Assembly (NCBI RefSeq): GCF_029664245.1
Contig: NZ_JANAIE010000001.1
Location: forward strand, 186,001-250,000
Reading direction: 5' to 3'
Length of the DNA: 64,000 nucleotides
From: Profundicola chukchiensis
GTDB taxonomy: Bacteria > Bacteroidota > Bacteroidia > Flavobacteriales > Weeksellaceae
Shown here: in pieces, positions 27,020-36,834 of the stretch
Numbering within the stretch: position 1 is the stretch's first letter
Layout: each line of letters opens with the position of its first letter
Notes under the pieces: model-generated
Seen by the model: only the letters and a program-made list of their open reading frames with translations
The model's database searches: none
What the model was told of the DNA's origin: nothing
Position numbers and translations under genes: made by a program

Positions 27020-28357
27020 TTACAAAACTCCTCTTGCTTTGACTTCTAAATATTTATTAATCACAGAAATACTCAAGTTTTCAGGCAACGTATAAACCGA
27101 TTGAATGCCATATTTCTGTAATTCCTGACGAATTAATTTTTTCTCATACTCAAACTTCTCGGCGATGATTTGATCATAAACATCTTGCATAGATTCACGA
27201 TTTCCACCACGACTGATTTTCATGATTTCGGGATTCTTGAAGAAAACAACTATTAGCAAATGATTACGAGCGATTCCTCTCAGATATTTTAATTGTCTTT
27301 GTAAGGCATCTAAGGTTTCAAAATTACTAAACAAAATCATTAAACTTCTTCGGTTGACTTTGTATTTTAAATCGGTATATAAACGAGAAAAATCAGATTC
27401 ATCAAAGTTTGTATCTATGTTGTATAAGGTTTCAGCGACTTTTTTTAACTGCCCTGGCTTGCCATCAGCAGCTAATACATTTTCTACTTTTCTAGAAAAA
27501 GTCATAACTCCTGCGTGGTCTTTTTTCTTAAGAACAATATGCGACAAAGCCATGCTGGCATTGATAGCATAATCCAGTAAGGAAAGTTCATCGAAAGGCA
27601 TTTTCATGGTTCTTCCTTTGTCTATGAGCATATAAATCCTTTGCGAGCGCTCTTCTTGATATTGATTTACCATCAACTGACCACGTTTACCTGTAGCTTT
27701 CCAGTTAATATTTCTAATATCGTCACCAATCACATAATCCTTGATTTGCTCAAATTCCATGGTGTGCCCAATGCGACGAATTTTCTTGATTCCACCCATC
27801 AAAAACTCATTTTGAAGTGCCATTATTTCATATTTTGGTAAGTGAATAAAAGACGGATAAGATGGAATCATTTTATCTTTATTGAAGATAAATCTACGCC
27901 TAACAAAACCAATAGGAGAAGTCGCAAATACGTTTAAACTTCCAAAAGTGTATTCGCCTCTATTTTTAGGGTTTAATGCATATTCAAAGTATTCATTTTC
28001 GCCTTTGGACAACTTTCTTATAATTTCAAAATCTCTTAATTGAAATTGAAATGGAACCTCATCTATCACCGAAACTTCTATCCCGAAATCATAGTTGTTT
28101 TTAATATCTATTTTAACTTGGTTTTCGTCTCCATTTGATAGTTTTTCAGGCAAAATACGCTGACTAACAATACCTTCTTTGGCTCTAAAAAGCAATAGAA
28201 CATCAACCATAAAAACAAGGGCAACTAAGACCAAAAGGCTATGCGCCACCCAAATAAGAAAAGGGAAGAAAAATGCTAAAATATAAAATAGGCATATTAC
28301 GCCCAAGGCGAAAAACAGGCGATTTCCTAGATATATTTGTTTAAAAATTTTTTTCAT
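27020..28357 (-). CDS. DUF58 (VWA-like) membrane protein
   Basis: A 445-residue protein with two N-terminal membrane helices (about 14-52), a beta domain, and the DUF58 core containing YVIGDDIRNINWKATGKRG near residues 200-220. A von-Willebrand-A-like fold follows (RIYMLIDKGRTMKM, LMILFSNFETLDALQ). DUF58 proteins work with MoxR AAA+ ATPases, probably in maturation of envelope complexes. It lies 27 bp after the moxR-type gene, at the 3' end of the cluster. Confidence 0.88.
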   Translation of the reverse strand: MKKIFKQIYLGNRLFFALGVICLFYILAFFFPFLIWVAHSLLVLVALVFMVDVLLLFRAKEGIVSQRILPEKLSNGDENQVKIDIKNNYDFGIEVSVIDEVPFQFQLRDFEIIRKLSKGENEYFEYALNPKNRGEYTFGSLNVFATSPIGFVRRRFIFNKDKMIPSYPSFIHLPKYEIMALQNEFLMGGIKKIRRIGHTMEFEQIKDYVIGDDIRNINWKATGKRGQLMVNQYQEERSQRIYMLIDKGRTMKMPFDELSLLDYAINASMALSHIVLKKKDHAGVMTFSRKVENVLAADGKPGQLKKVAETLYNIDTNFDESDFSRLYTDLKYKVNRRSLMILFSNFETLDALQRQLKYLRGIARNHLLIVVFFKNPEIMKISRGGNRESMQDVYDQIIAEKFEYEKKLIRQELQKYGIQSVYTLPENLSISVINKYLEVKARGVL

Positions 28358-28384
28358 TCTCCCGATTTTGGATGATGCTAATTT

Positions 28385-29371
28385 CTACCTTGGAATCTCA
28401 ATCGATTCAAGAATTTGTTTTATGATTTCTTCTGCAGTTAATCCTTCCATTTCTCTTTCTGGTGAAACCATAATTCTATGTCTAAGAACAGCTGTTGCAG
28501 CAGTCTTGATATCTTCTGGAGTCACAAAATCCCTCCCCGAAATTGCTGCAAAACCCTTAGAAGCAATCAATAAAGCTAAAGAAGCTCTAGGAGAGGCTCC
28601 TAAGTACAAAAACTGATTTTCTCTTGTATTCACAACTATATGCGCAATGTATTGCAGCAGATTATCCTCTACCACAATGTCCTTAATCAAACCTTGATAA
28701 TGTTTTAAGTCATTAGCGGTCAATACAGGTTTAATGACATCTGTCTTATCATCTGTTCTAGAGATATGTTGTTTTTTAATGATTTCAATTTCTTCCTCAG
28801 GTGTTGGATAATCGACATTAATTTTAAACAGAAATCGGTCTAATTGTGCCTCTGGCAAACGATAGGTTCCCTCCTGCTCTATTGGGTTTTGTGTTGCCAC
28901 GACCAAGAAAGGCTCTTCCATTTCATAAACTTCGTTATCCATAGAAATTTGGCGCTCTTCCATCACTTCAAACAAAGCTGCTTGGGTTTTGGCTGGCGAA
29001 CGGTTGATCTCGTCGATTAAAATAAAATTAGAGAAAATAGGTCCTTTTTTAAACTCAAAATCTGTAGTTTTCATGTTAAAGACAGAAGTTCCTAGAATAT
29101 CGCTCGGCATTAAGTCTGGCGTAAACTGAATCCTGCTAAAATCTACATCGACCGTTTTCGCTAAAATCTTGGCTGTAATTGTTTTGGCAACCCCTGGAAC
29201 ACCTTCTATTAGCACATGTCCATTGGAAAGCAATGCTACCAATAAATGATCTAGCATTTCCTCTTGACCAACGATTACTTTCTTAATTTCAGCTTTTATC
29301 TTCTCTATATTTTCTCTCAATTGACTTAAGTCTAATCGAGATTGAAATTCGGGTTGAAATTGATCTTCCAT
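28385..29371 (-). CDS. MoxR-family AAA+ ATPase
   Basis: A 328-residue cytoplasmic AAA+ ATPase: Walker A GVPGVAKT (about 58-65), Walker B FILIDEINRSPAKTQ (about 115-129), sensor 1 VATQNPIEQEGTYRLPEAQLD, and a C-terminal lid. MoxR proteins act as chaperones for insertion of cofactors or assembly of complexes together with DUF58/VWA partners, as the next gene suggests. Order MoxR-DUF58 with DUF4350, DUF4129 and SpoIIM genes is widespread. Confidence 0.92.
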   Translation of the reverse strand: MEDQFQPEFQSRLDLSQLRENIEKIKAEIKKVIVGQEEMLDHLLVALLSNGHVLIEGVPGVAKTITAKILAKTVDVDFSRIQFTPDLMPSDILGTSVFNMKTTDFEFKKGPIFSNFILIDEINRSPAKTQAALFEVMEERQISMDNEVYEMEEPFLVVATQNPIEQEGTYRLPEAQLDRFLFKINVDYPTPEEEIEIIKKQHISRTDDKTDVIKPVLTANDLKHYQGLIKDIVVEDNLLQYIAHIVVNTRENQFLYLGASPRASLALLIASKGFAAISGRDFVTPEDIKTAATAVLRHRIMVSPEREMEGLTAEEIIKQILESIEIPR

Positions 29372-29400
29372 AAGGTTGATTTATATTTTTAAACTTTTAA

Positions 29401-30564
29401 TTATTGGTAAATTTCATCTATGAGTTGGTTTAACTCGATTAATTCCTCTTGTTGTACAGGTGCTTGTTCGTGTAATGCTTTTTCTAGCAACACCAACATC
29501 CTATCTATTTTTTCTTGTTTGGCTCCAGTTTTTAATTGAAGTCTATGACTAAAAGTACTATCTAGTTTTGTGGTATCAATCAGCAATTCGGTTCTCACCC
29601 TATTTAAGAAATAAACTGCCTTTTTGTGTGCCATATCCTTGTTGCTACCTTCTTGTAAATATAAATTTCCGATGGTTTTAACAAACTCTGCCGAAGTATT
29701 TCTGAGAGGCTCTATAATGGGAACAACACGCTGTCTTCGCTTCGCATGGAAAATTACAAATAAAAACAAACTGAATAAACTTAAATACCAAGCATATCTC
29801 AATGGTTTTTGATTAAGAATAAATCTTAAAACTGATGAACTTTCCACCTCTGGAGCATGCTGAAACCAAAGCGTTTTTCTATCAGGCAAATAAGAAAACA
29901 CATTTTCAGTGTATTTATAATCTTCATCATTCAGCATATAAAAATTACTCAACATCATAGGTTCAGTGTGATAGAATAATTTCCCTTTCCCGAAAGCTAC
30001 TTCAATAAAAACAGCCACATCATCTTCATTTCTTCCTATACTCGTCCCTAGAATTTTGGTTGTACTTGGATCATGTTTTCCAATGCCTATATTCCCTGGA
30101 TATTCTTTTATATAAATGGAATTATTTTCGAATTTCCGATCGGTTAGTTTTAAGTTATTATGATATTGATACAAGGTGTTTTCTAAATCAAAATTCAGCG
30201 TATCCATCACGATTGGATTCATATCATAATCAACAACAAAAACATGATCTCCTTGATGTATTCTATCTAACATCTTTTTCCAGCCTTGCTCGGTTACATA
30301 GCGTGTAACAATCAATATATTCAGTGGTTCAGAGACTTCTTCGTTGGAGAAATATTCATAAGGTGTTTCGCTGATGCGCTCTATTTTATGATTTAATAAC
30401 TCATCTACCTCATCATTAAAAACAGAAATACCAAAAGGCGATTTACTATCAACATCAAAGCTTTTTCGCCAATCAATTATTTCTGTTTTATTCAACTGCA
30501 ATAGAGATAAAACTAGAATTACAACGCCTAAAAGGACCAAATATATTCTAATGGATTTACTCAT
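29401..30564 (-). CDS. DUF4350-containing membrane protein
   Basis: A 387-residue protein with one N-terminal helix (about 7-24), an external beta/alpha domain (GISVFNDEVDELLNH, VTEQGWKKMLDRIHQGDHVFVVDY), a second helix near 258-276, and a C-terminal helical cytoplasmic part. The layout matches DUF4350, found beside MoxR/DUF58 genes. It overlaps the upstream gene by 8 bp. Confidence 0.8.
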   Translation of the reverse strand: MSKSIRIYLVLLGVVILVLSLLQLNKTEIIDWRKSFDVDSKSPFGISVFNDEVDELLNHKIERISETPYEYFSNEEVSEPLNILIVTRYVTEQGWKKMLDRIHQGDHVFVVDYDMNPIVMDTLNFDLENTLYQYHNNLKLTDRKFENNSIYIKEYPGNIGIGKHDPSTTKILGTSIGRNEDDVAVFIEVAFGKGKLFYHTEPMMLSNFYMLNDEDYKYTENVFSYLPDRKTLWFQHAPEVESSSVLRFILNQKPLRYAWYLSLFSLFLFVIFHAKRRQRVVPIIEPLRNTSAEFVKTIGNLYLQEGSNKDMAHKKAVYFLNRVRTELLIDTTKLDSTFSHRLQLKTGAKQEKIDRMLVLLEKALHEQAPVQQEELIELNQLIDEIYQ

Positions 30565-31357
30565 AGTTCTTGATTAAACTGTGAAACTCATTTTTATATC
30601 TAGCGTAGGTTTCCTCGTCTACGGCAAAATCTCCATACCACACATAATCAAAAATATGGGTAAGGCGCTTAAAAGTCTTATCATGGGGTGTACCTTTTAA
30701 TTCTCTAATATAATCTAGGTTGGTTTTATCTGGATCCCAAGTAAGTAACTTCTTGTCATTAAAAATCTTTAATAGCTTAAGATATTGATATCTTGTCGCA
30801 AAACGATAGTTATTCTCTGCTTCATATTTAGAAATAAGTGCATTCAGATCAATTTCGTGGATATTTTCTTTAATGGTTCTCGCCTCTGGATTAATCTCTT
30901 CGTTCTTCTTACTAAAAATCCAATTTCCGTCTTTTTTAAGTAAATAATTTATAGCCCAGTACAGGACTAATCCTACAATTCCAAAAGAAAGGATGCGCAT
31001 CACCCAAACGGTAATATTATTGATGGAAGAAACGTCGGTATCGACCAAGAAATTAGAAAAGAATCTAGCTAGCCAATCTGTTAATTTATCCCACAGCGAA
31101 ACTTTTGGTTTTGTACGTGTATAATCATAATCAGCAGATGTGTACTTTTCTTGAAACTCATCTTCAAAACTACGCGGGCGTATATTTTCGTCTAAATGAT
31201 ATTCTGATTGTTTTAATCTTTCTCTTGTTTTTAAATGCTTATTCCCGTCAACCGTCTCTACCACATAAGGCGAAACTTGATTATCTGGCGTTTCATGTGA
31301 TTGAGCTAGGCTAAAAACACTTATAAAAATGATATGTAAGAATAACTTAAACTTCAC
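30557..31357 (-). CDS. DUF4129-containing membrane protein
   Basis: A 266-residue protein with an N-terminal signal or helix, a charged linker, one strong helix near 120-145 (VWVMRILSFGIVGLVLYWAI), and a C-terminal domain (EAENNYRFATRYQYLKLLKIFN, FDYVWYGDFAVDEETYARY). The conserved YxWYGD region is characteristic of DUF4129, a partner of MoxR clusters. It overlaps both neighbours, so the genes are translationally coupled. Confidence 0.82.
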   Translation of the reverse strand: MKFKLFLHIIFISVFSLAQSHETPDNQVSPYVVETVDGNKHLKTRERLKQSEYHLDENIRPRSFEDEFQEKYTSADYDYTRTKPKVSLWDKLTDWLARFFSNFLVDTDVSSINNITVWVMRILSFGIVGLVLYWAINYLLKKDGNWIFSKKNEEINPEARTIKENIHEIDLNALISKYEAENNYRFATRYQYLKLLKIFNDKKLLTWDPDKTNLDYIRELKGTPHDKTFKRLTHIFDYVWYGDFAVDEETYARYKNEFHSLIKNYE

Positions 31358-32285
31358 TCGTTCCTAAACTATCGATTTCTGAAAATTGTATATTTCTATG
31401 TAAATCCTTTCTAGAGTCATAGTACATAAATCCAGTATTGATGTAGACCAAATTAGTTAGAACTAAAGAAGCTACAATGGAAAACGCATAAATAGATATA
31501 ACAACTATCGCTATTAACATATCGCTTTCATCCGCTAATCCTGCAGGTTGGAAAAAATCAGCACTCCCAAGAACTATCATTGGTAGAAAGCTAAAAATTG
31601 AAGTTATAACCTGAATTAAAATATACATGATGGCCAATGAACCCCAATATTTCCAAAAGCTTTTGCTACCTATAGTACTATTCATAGCATATGAAATGGA
31701 CCTAAAAAATCCCTCGTCTGTATGATAATGGTGAAAAAATGCAAAGTTGATAATGTTCATCACTGCTGGAACTAGCAATATCATTAAAAGAAAGCCTATT
31801 AAAATGAACATTAACGCCATTGAAATACTGAAGACAATCAACATAATGGGCATAATAATGAAAAGCATTCCTAGGAAGAAAATTAAAAACTTAGGAATCA
31901 CACTCTTTAAATCTGCAGTCATCTCATCCAGTGAAACTTCCGTGGCTTCAGTCTCAGAAATTCTTTTCATATAAAGCACTGGAAACGAATAAGAAACCAT
32001 ACTCAGCAAGACAAAAACGATAAATGTTATGATGCTTACTAATATAAAAACGCTTGTATTTTCAGCGAAATAATCTTCAAAGAAAAACTGTTCTCCGCCT
32101 AAGTTACCACCGAACATCTGACTAAAAAACTCACCATAGCCAATAAAAACAACAACCATTAACAAGATGATTATCAAACCATTTAGAATGATGTATTTTT
32201 TAAAATAATCTCTACCATAAAGCTTCACGAAATCAAAAGTGGCCGAGATCAATTCTCCAAAATCTCTATTTTTATAAAACTGCAT
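31347..32285 (-). CDS. Polytopic membrane protein of the MoxR cluster
   Basis: A 312-residue protein with about six membrane helices and a short amphipathic N-terminus (FYKNRDFGELISATFDFVKLYG). The arrangement recalls glycerophosphodiester-phosphodiesterase membrane-domain or DUF975-like proteins. It overlaps the DUF4129 gene by 11 bp and the SpoIIM-like gene by 14 bp, which puts it firmly in this operon. Function unknown. Confidence 0.72.
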   Translation of the reverse strand: MQFYKNRDFGELISATFDFVKLYGRDYFKKYIILNGLIIILLMVVVFIGYGEFFSQMFGGNLGGEQFFFEDYFAENTSVFILVSIITFIVFVLLSMVSYSFPVLYMKRISETEATEVSLDEMTADLKSVIPKFLIFFLGMLFIIMPIMLIVFSISMALMFILIGFLLMILLVPAVMNIINFAFFHHYHTDEGFFRSISYAMNSTIGSKSFWKYWGSLAIMYILIQVITSIFSFLPMIVLGSADFFQPAGLADESDMLIAIVVISIYAFSIVASLVLTNLVYINTGFMYYDSRKDLHRNIQFSEIDSLGTSEV

Positions 32286-33246
32286 GGGCTTTTAATTTTT
32301 TATGAACACGAACCGGATAAATAACATAGTAATAGAATATGAATCCCAAAGTTCCGAAGATGATGATTAAATTTAGGATTAGTGGCATACTGAGCGCATG
32401 ACGAGTAACAAAGCCTTCTAAAATGCCTGCAATTACCGTAAAAGGCAAAACGCTAAGAAATATTTTAAATGACTTTTTAAAACCTATTTTAAACGAATTG
32501 TAGCGTGAATAAGTCTTTGGAAACAAAATAGACGCTCCCAATATAAATCCTGCCATGGCTTCTATGACCATACCGAAGATTTCAAAAGCGCCGTGAATCC
32601 AAATTCCGCGCATACTCGTTCCCAATACTTCTTGCTGCTGAAACATATATTGAAAACTTCCTAACATGATACTGTTGTACATTAAAACCAATAAAGTACC
32701 GATTCCGCCAAAGATTCCATAGAGATAAAGCTTTGCACCTACCATGACATTATTTTTAATAATCCCAATGGCAGATCCCCAAGTGGAACCACCTTCATAA
32801 ACAGCAATTGGATTTCCATCTTCAATGTTCTGTTCAGTCATGAAAACATAATCATCTCCAAGAATTAAGCGCACAAAATCCTCATCATAATGTGTTGAAA
32901 CAACTCCAATTCCTATAAAAAACGCAAAAACAGCAAATGCAAACCAAAGAAACTTCCTATATTCATAGGCGATTAATGGAACTTCTGTTTTAAAAAATTC
33001 AACAATTCGATTAGACTCTGTTCTTTTGGTTTTATAAATTTTTTGATAAATCGAAGTCGCTAAATGATTAAGATAAATCTTTGTTTTACTTTTGGGGTAA
33101 TATGTTTGTGCAAAAGAAAGATCGTTGATAAGGTTAATATAAAGAGAAGATAGTTCATCTGGATCCTTTTTAGTTTTTCCAGTGATAACCTCCTCGATTT
33201 CCAACCATTTTTCTTTATTTTGTTTTATGAAAGCAACCTCACGCAT
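32272..33246 (-). CDS. SpoIIM-like (stage II sporulation M family) membrane protein
   Basis: A 324-residue protein starting MREVAFIKQNKEKWLEIEEV, followed by a helical cytoplasmic domain and five or six membrane helices with HGAFEIFGMVIEAMAGFILG. This matches the SpoIIM/DUF95 family, found here without any sporulation genes. In non-sporulators it accompanies RDD and MoxR-cluster genes; a role in envelope homeostasis is inferred only. Confidence 0.87.
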   Translation of the reverse strand: MREVAFIKQNKEKWLEIEEVITGKTKKDPDELSSLYINLINDLSFAQTYYPKSKTKIYLNHLATSIYQKIYKTKRTESNRIVEFFKTEVPLIAYEYRKFLWFAFAVFAFFIGIGVVSTHYDEDFVRLILGDDYVFMTEQNIEDGNPIAVYEGGSTWGSAIGIIKNNVMVGAKLYLYGIFGGIGTLLVLMYNSIMLGSFQYMFQQQEVLGTSMRGIWIHGAFEIFGMVIEAMAGFILGASILFPKTYSRYNSFKIGFKKSFKIFLSVLPFTVIAGILEGFVTRHALSMPLILNLIIIFGTLGFIFYYYVIYPVRVHKKLKAHAVL

Positions 33247-33269
33247 ACCTCGCTAATTTAATTTAAAAT

Positions 33270-34022
33270 ATGAATGTAATTGCAATAAATACCTCACAAA
33301 ATGTAAATTTAGACTTTAGCGTGGCTAGTTTAGGTGATCGTATTCTTGCTTTTGTCATTGATTGGATTGTAAAAATTAGCTATCTCCTATTTCTGTTCTT
33401 CATTTTTAATTATGTTTTACCGCTCGATAATATCATCAGAGGATGGGACAGCTGGTCTGTAATGGCATTTTTTGGGATTATTCTTTTGCCTGTAGAACTA
33501 TATACCTTAGTTTTTGAGAGCTTAATGGAAGGTCAAACACCAGGCAAGAAGATGGCAAAAATTAAAGTGGTTAAAAAAGATGGATACCAAGCGAAATTCA
33601 GTGACTATCTTATCCGTTGGTTCTTTAGATTAGTCGACGTGTTTCTGAGCTCTGGTTTTGTAGGTTTAATGAGCATGATATTCTCACCTCACAATCAAAG
33701 ATTAGGTGGTATAGCAAGTGGAACAGCAGTTATTTCTCTTAAAAGCAAGGTAGGGATTGATCACACTATTATTGAGGATATAGATCTATCATATCAACCA
33801 AGATTTCAACAAGTATTGGCCTTATCTGATCGCGATATGCAAATCATTAAGACCAATTACCAAAATTCTCTTTTGCGCAAAGATTATCAAGTTATTAGCA
33901 AGCTAGCTCAGAAAATTAGAGAAATCACTAACATTCCAGATCAGCGCCCTGAAATTCAAGACATCGAATTTATTAATATTGTGATTAAAGATTTTAACTA
34001 TTATACTGGAAAAGAGAATTAG
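33270..34022 (+). CDS. RDD-family membrane protein
   Basis: A 250-residue protein starting with LDFSVASLGDRILAFVIDWI (the R-D of the RDD motif), three membrane helices, GQTPGKKMAKIKVVKKDG and a C-terminal soluble extension of about 100 residues. RDD proteins are small membrane proteins, some linked to ion homeostasis. It is divergent from the SpoIIM-like gene by only 23 bp and tail-to-tail overlapping (4 bp) with nosY. Confidence 0.88.
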   Translation: MNVIAINTSQNVNLDFSVASLGDRILAFVIDWIVKISYLLFLFFIFNYVLPLDNIIRGWDSWSVMAFFGIILLPVELYTLVFESLMEGQTPGKKMAKIKVVKKDGYQAKFSDYLIRWFFRLVDVFLSSGFVGLMSMIFSPHNQRLGGIASGTAVISLKSKVGIDHTIIEDIDLSYQPRFQQVLALSDRDMQIIKTNYQNSLLRKDYQVISKLAQKIREITNIPDQRPEIQDIEFINIVIKDFNYYTGKEN

Positions 34023-34801
34023 AAATCTTTTTTATTCGCTTTATATTGAATTAAGAAGATAGGTACAATTACCCAAAGAATTAATATACTCAAGGCAATA
34101 AAAAAACCTTTGCTACTCCCAAAAAACTCTTTAAAAATAGCTCCGGTATATCCCAGTAATGCTGCAATATCTAGTTGTAATAAGATTAATATTCTAGATA
34201 AATCAATCGGGTTAAATAAGCTCATAAACAGAGTTGGCTCTTCGAGTGGGTATTCCTTGAAAACCATTACAGAAAGCAAGAAAATACCATCGTAGATAAC
34301 TGCCATAAATAGCCATAATAAGATAGCATAACCAAATCCTTTGATTTTATTTTCATTGCTCAAACCAATTAAATAGGCCAAGGCAGTGAAAATTAAAGTT
34401 AGAAAACTACCAGATAAAATCAACAGTAGAAACTTTCCTAGACTAGATGAATCGAACAAGCCATAGGCAATAAAAGGGATTCCTAGACCTAGCACCAAAC
34501 TCATCATTAAAGACAAAGAAAGCCCAAGATATTGACCTAAAAATATCTTTGAACGCTTGATAGGTTGCGCCAAGAGAAGTTCTGTAAATTCTCTAGAATC
34601 GTAGTAATACATCACTCCGAAAATAGTGGCAATCAATGGCACCAAAATAATAATGATGTTCATTAAAGTGATAATACCTTTAGATAAATCGTTGTTAAGA
34701 AATAACAAGACAAAACCTAATACCAAATAAAACGCGAAGTAGACATAACTCCAACGGCTTCGCATTAAATCGTAAAAACTATATTTCAGTACTTTTAGCA
34801 T
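34019..34801 (-). CDS. nosY: NosY, ABC-2 type permease for NosZ maturation
   Basis: A 260-residue inner-membrane protein with six helices and the ABC-2 pattern (YDSREFTELLLAQPIKRSKIFLGQYLGLSL). With NosF and NosD it forms the NosDFY complex needed for copper-site assembly of nitrous oxide reductase. It is the last gene of the nos cluster, 32 bp after nosF. Confidence 0.9.
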   Translation of the reverse strand: MLKVLKYSFYDLMRSRWSYVYFAFYLVLGFVLLFLNNDLSKGIITLMNIIIILVPLIATIFGVMYYYDSREFTELLLAQPIKRSKIFLGQYLGLSLSLMMSLVLGLGIPFIAYGLFDSSSLGKFLLLILSGSFLTLIFTALAYLIGLSNENKIKGFGYAILLWLFMAVIYDGIFLLSVMVFKEYPLEEPTLFMSLFNPIDLSRILILLQLDIAALLGYTGAIFKEFFGSSKGFFIALSILILWVIVPIFLIQYKANKKDF

Positions 34802-34833
34802 GTTTTCAAATTTTAGGTGCTTAATAAAACACT

Positions 34834-35547
34834 TTAGGCTACACTCTTGTTAGCAGTTAGGAGTTTTGCCATAGCTCTTTCTAGGCTAGTTTCTTCGGTT
34901 TTCTCGTTCAAACCTTCTAAGGTTCCTTTGTAGTAGATGGTTCCTTCGAGTAAGAAAATAATTTCATCAGCCATTTCCTCTACAAAAGAGATAATATGGG
35001 AAGTTATCAAAATCAACTTTCCTTTTGCTTTGGTTTCACGAATAAGATTTTTTAGGTGTAACATCGCCACTGGATCTAGACCACTCGTAGGTTCATCTAA
35101 AATCACAATCGGTGAGTCGAACATAAAAGTTAAAACTAAATTCACTTTCTGTTTGGTTCCACCCGAAAGGTTGTTTAATTTCTTTTTAAGGAAAGGTTGC
35201 AAGCCAAACAATTCAATGAGAGGAGTTTCATCGGCATCATTTCCACGAATATCCTTAATCATTTTTATTAATTCGTGCACCTTTAGATTCCCTGGGAAGT
35301 TGGCAATTTGTGGTAAATAGTCGATATCATTTCGGTAGGAGGCATTTTTCTCAATATCAATTCCATTGACCGAAATACTTCCTTTATCCTTGATTACCAT
35401 TCCTAAAATGGTTTTGATAATCGTAGTTTTACCCGAACCATTAGGTCCCAAAACTGCATAAATCTTTCCTTGTTCTACGGAAATATTAACGCCTTTCAGC
35501 ACTTCTTGTTTGCCGAATTTTTTATGTAAATCTTTAATTTCTATCAT
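34834..35547 (-). CDS. nosF: NosF, ABC ATPase for NosZ maturation
   Basis: A 237-residue ATPase: Walker A GPNGSGKTTIIK (about 34-45), signature LSGGTKQKVNL, Walker B IVILDEPTSGLDP and switch His in ITSHIISF. It powers NosDFY. Its start overlaps the nosD stop by 4 bp (ATGA), implying coupled translation. Confidence 0.93.
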   Translation of the reverse strand: MIEIKDLHKKFGKQEVLKGVNISVEQGKIYAVLGPNGSGKTTIIKTILGMVIKDKGSISVNGIDIEKNASYRNDIDYLPQIANFPGNLKVHELIKMIKDIRGNDADETPLIELFGLQPFLKKKLNNLSGGTKQKVNLVLTFMFDSPIVILDEPTSGLDPVAMLHLKNLIRETKAKGKLILITSHIISFVEEMADEIIFLLEGTIYYKGTLEGLNEKTEETSLERAMAKLLTANKSVA

Positions 35548-36773
35548 GGGTATGGTTGCATTTTTGGTTTAGCATCTACCAAGTCATCTGGTGTAAATAC
35601 AGGAGAAACCTTTTCAGAGAAATTGATGATGTCTACAAACAAACTTCTTAATAAAATAATGGCCTCAGGAGCTTTTTCCACAATGTAGGCAAAGAGCTTA
35701 ACAGGACGATATGGAATATCACCAAAACCATCTTTATCTAGATCATAGCCTGTGTATTCGCTCCAATAGTTTTCATTAAATAAATTATCATTCAAGTTAC
35801 TATTATAGGACATGTCGAATGAATTATTAGAGAAATTATTTCCTTTAAAGTTGTTGGTATAAGCAGCTCCGTGGAATTTGAGCGCCCAACCATTGCCATT
35901 AAATTTATTTCCGAAATAATTGATTCTTGTAGAACCCTCCACCTGAACTCCGATGGTATTTTCCTCAAAAATATTATCTAAAATTTCGGCGTCATATATT
36001 TCTTTTAAAAGAAGTCCATATGCAGAAGTTCCCCAATTTTTCTTGAAGATATTCTTTTCCATGTGGATCCTTTTAGAGAACATCACTGCCACGCCGGTTC
36101 CGTTTTCTTTAAAAGTATTACCAAAGTATTTGTCATCATTAGAAAACATAAAGTGAAGACCGTAACGCAAATTGTTATGACTCACATTATCACGAATGAT
36201 ACAATTATCTGCGAATTCAAAATAAATTCCATCGCGAGCGCCAGAAATATCGTTTCCAATGATTTCAACATAATGTGAATACCATAAATGAATTCCATTT
36301 CCAGAATTATACTCATCTTTTGCAATTCCTCGAATATTGTTATTAATCACTTTTCCGTTGGAGGATTTAGCTAAATAAATTCCAAAGAACATATCGCGCA
36401 GGGTAAGATTTTCGAGTCTAAAGTGCTGTGAGTTTGAAACTCTAATGGCCGCCCAATCATTGGTGTAGCTTAATCCTACATTCTGAACTGTTAGGTTTTT
36501 TAAAGTAACATGATCTGATTTAATATGAAAAATCTGACCTTTTTTCATTCCATCTACAATCACTCCATCTTCCCCGATAATGGAAAGCGGTCGAGTAATT
36601 TCGATGTCAATTTCGTTATAAGTTCCTTTAGCGACCTTGATTATATCATTATCCTCGGCCATAGCAATGGCAGATTTAATGCTTTTGTACTTTTCGTTTG
36701 CGCCCACCTTAATGGTTTTTGCAAAGCCTAAAGTCAAACCAAATAACAAGAAAATGAGACTTAGATTTTTCAT
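35544..36773 (-). CDS. nosD: NosD, periplasmic copper-site assembly protein
   Basis: A 409-residue exported protein with signal MKNLSLIFLLFGLTLGFAKT and a right-handed parallel beta-helix made of many short repeats (residues 90-330: LENLTLRDMFFGIYLAKSS, IEIIGNDISGARDGIYFEFA). This is the NosD/CASH fold that docks on NosFY and delivers copper/sulfur to apo-NosZ. It follows nosL by 61 bp. Confidence 0.93.
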   Translation of the reverse strand: MKNLSLIFLLFGLTLGFAKTIKVGANEKYKSIKSAIAMAEDNDIIKVAKGTYNEIDIEITRPLSIIGEDGVIVDGMKKGQIFHIKSDHVTLKNLTVQNVGLSYTNDWAAIRVSNSQHFRLENLTLRDMFFGIYLAKSSNGKVINNNIRGIAKDEYNSGNGIHLWYSHYVEIIGNDISGARDGIYFEFADNCIIRDNVSHNNLRYGLHFMFSNDDKYFGNTFKENGTGVAVMFSKRIHMEKNIFKKNWGTSAYGLLLKEIYDAEILDNIFEENTIGVQVEGSTRINYFGNKFNGNGWALKFHGAAYTNNFKGNNFSNNSFDMSYNSNLNDNLFNENYWSEYTGYDLDKDGFGDIPYRPVKLFAYIVEKAPEAIILLRSLFVDIINFSEKVSPVFTPDDLVDAKPKMQPYP

Positions 36774-36834
36774 TCAATTATGCTTATCCAATGTTTTATT
36801 TAACCAAGATTTTTCTTAATTAATTTAAAGCAGC

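Noticed and set aside
32272-33246. Sporulation capacity suggested by the SpoIIM-like gene
   Set aside because: The family is widespread in non-sporulators beside RDD/MoxR genes and no other sporulation genes are seen.
34937-35320. 127-codon ORF antisense to nosF
   Set aside because: A shadow of a well-supported ABC ATPase gene.
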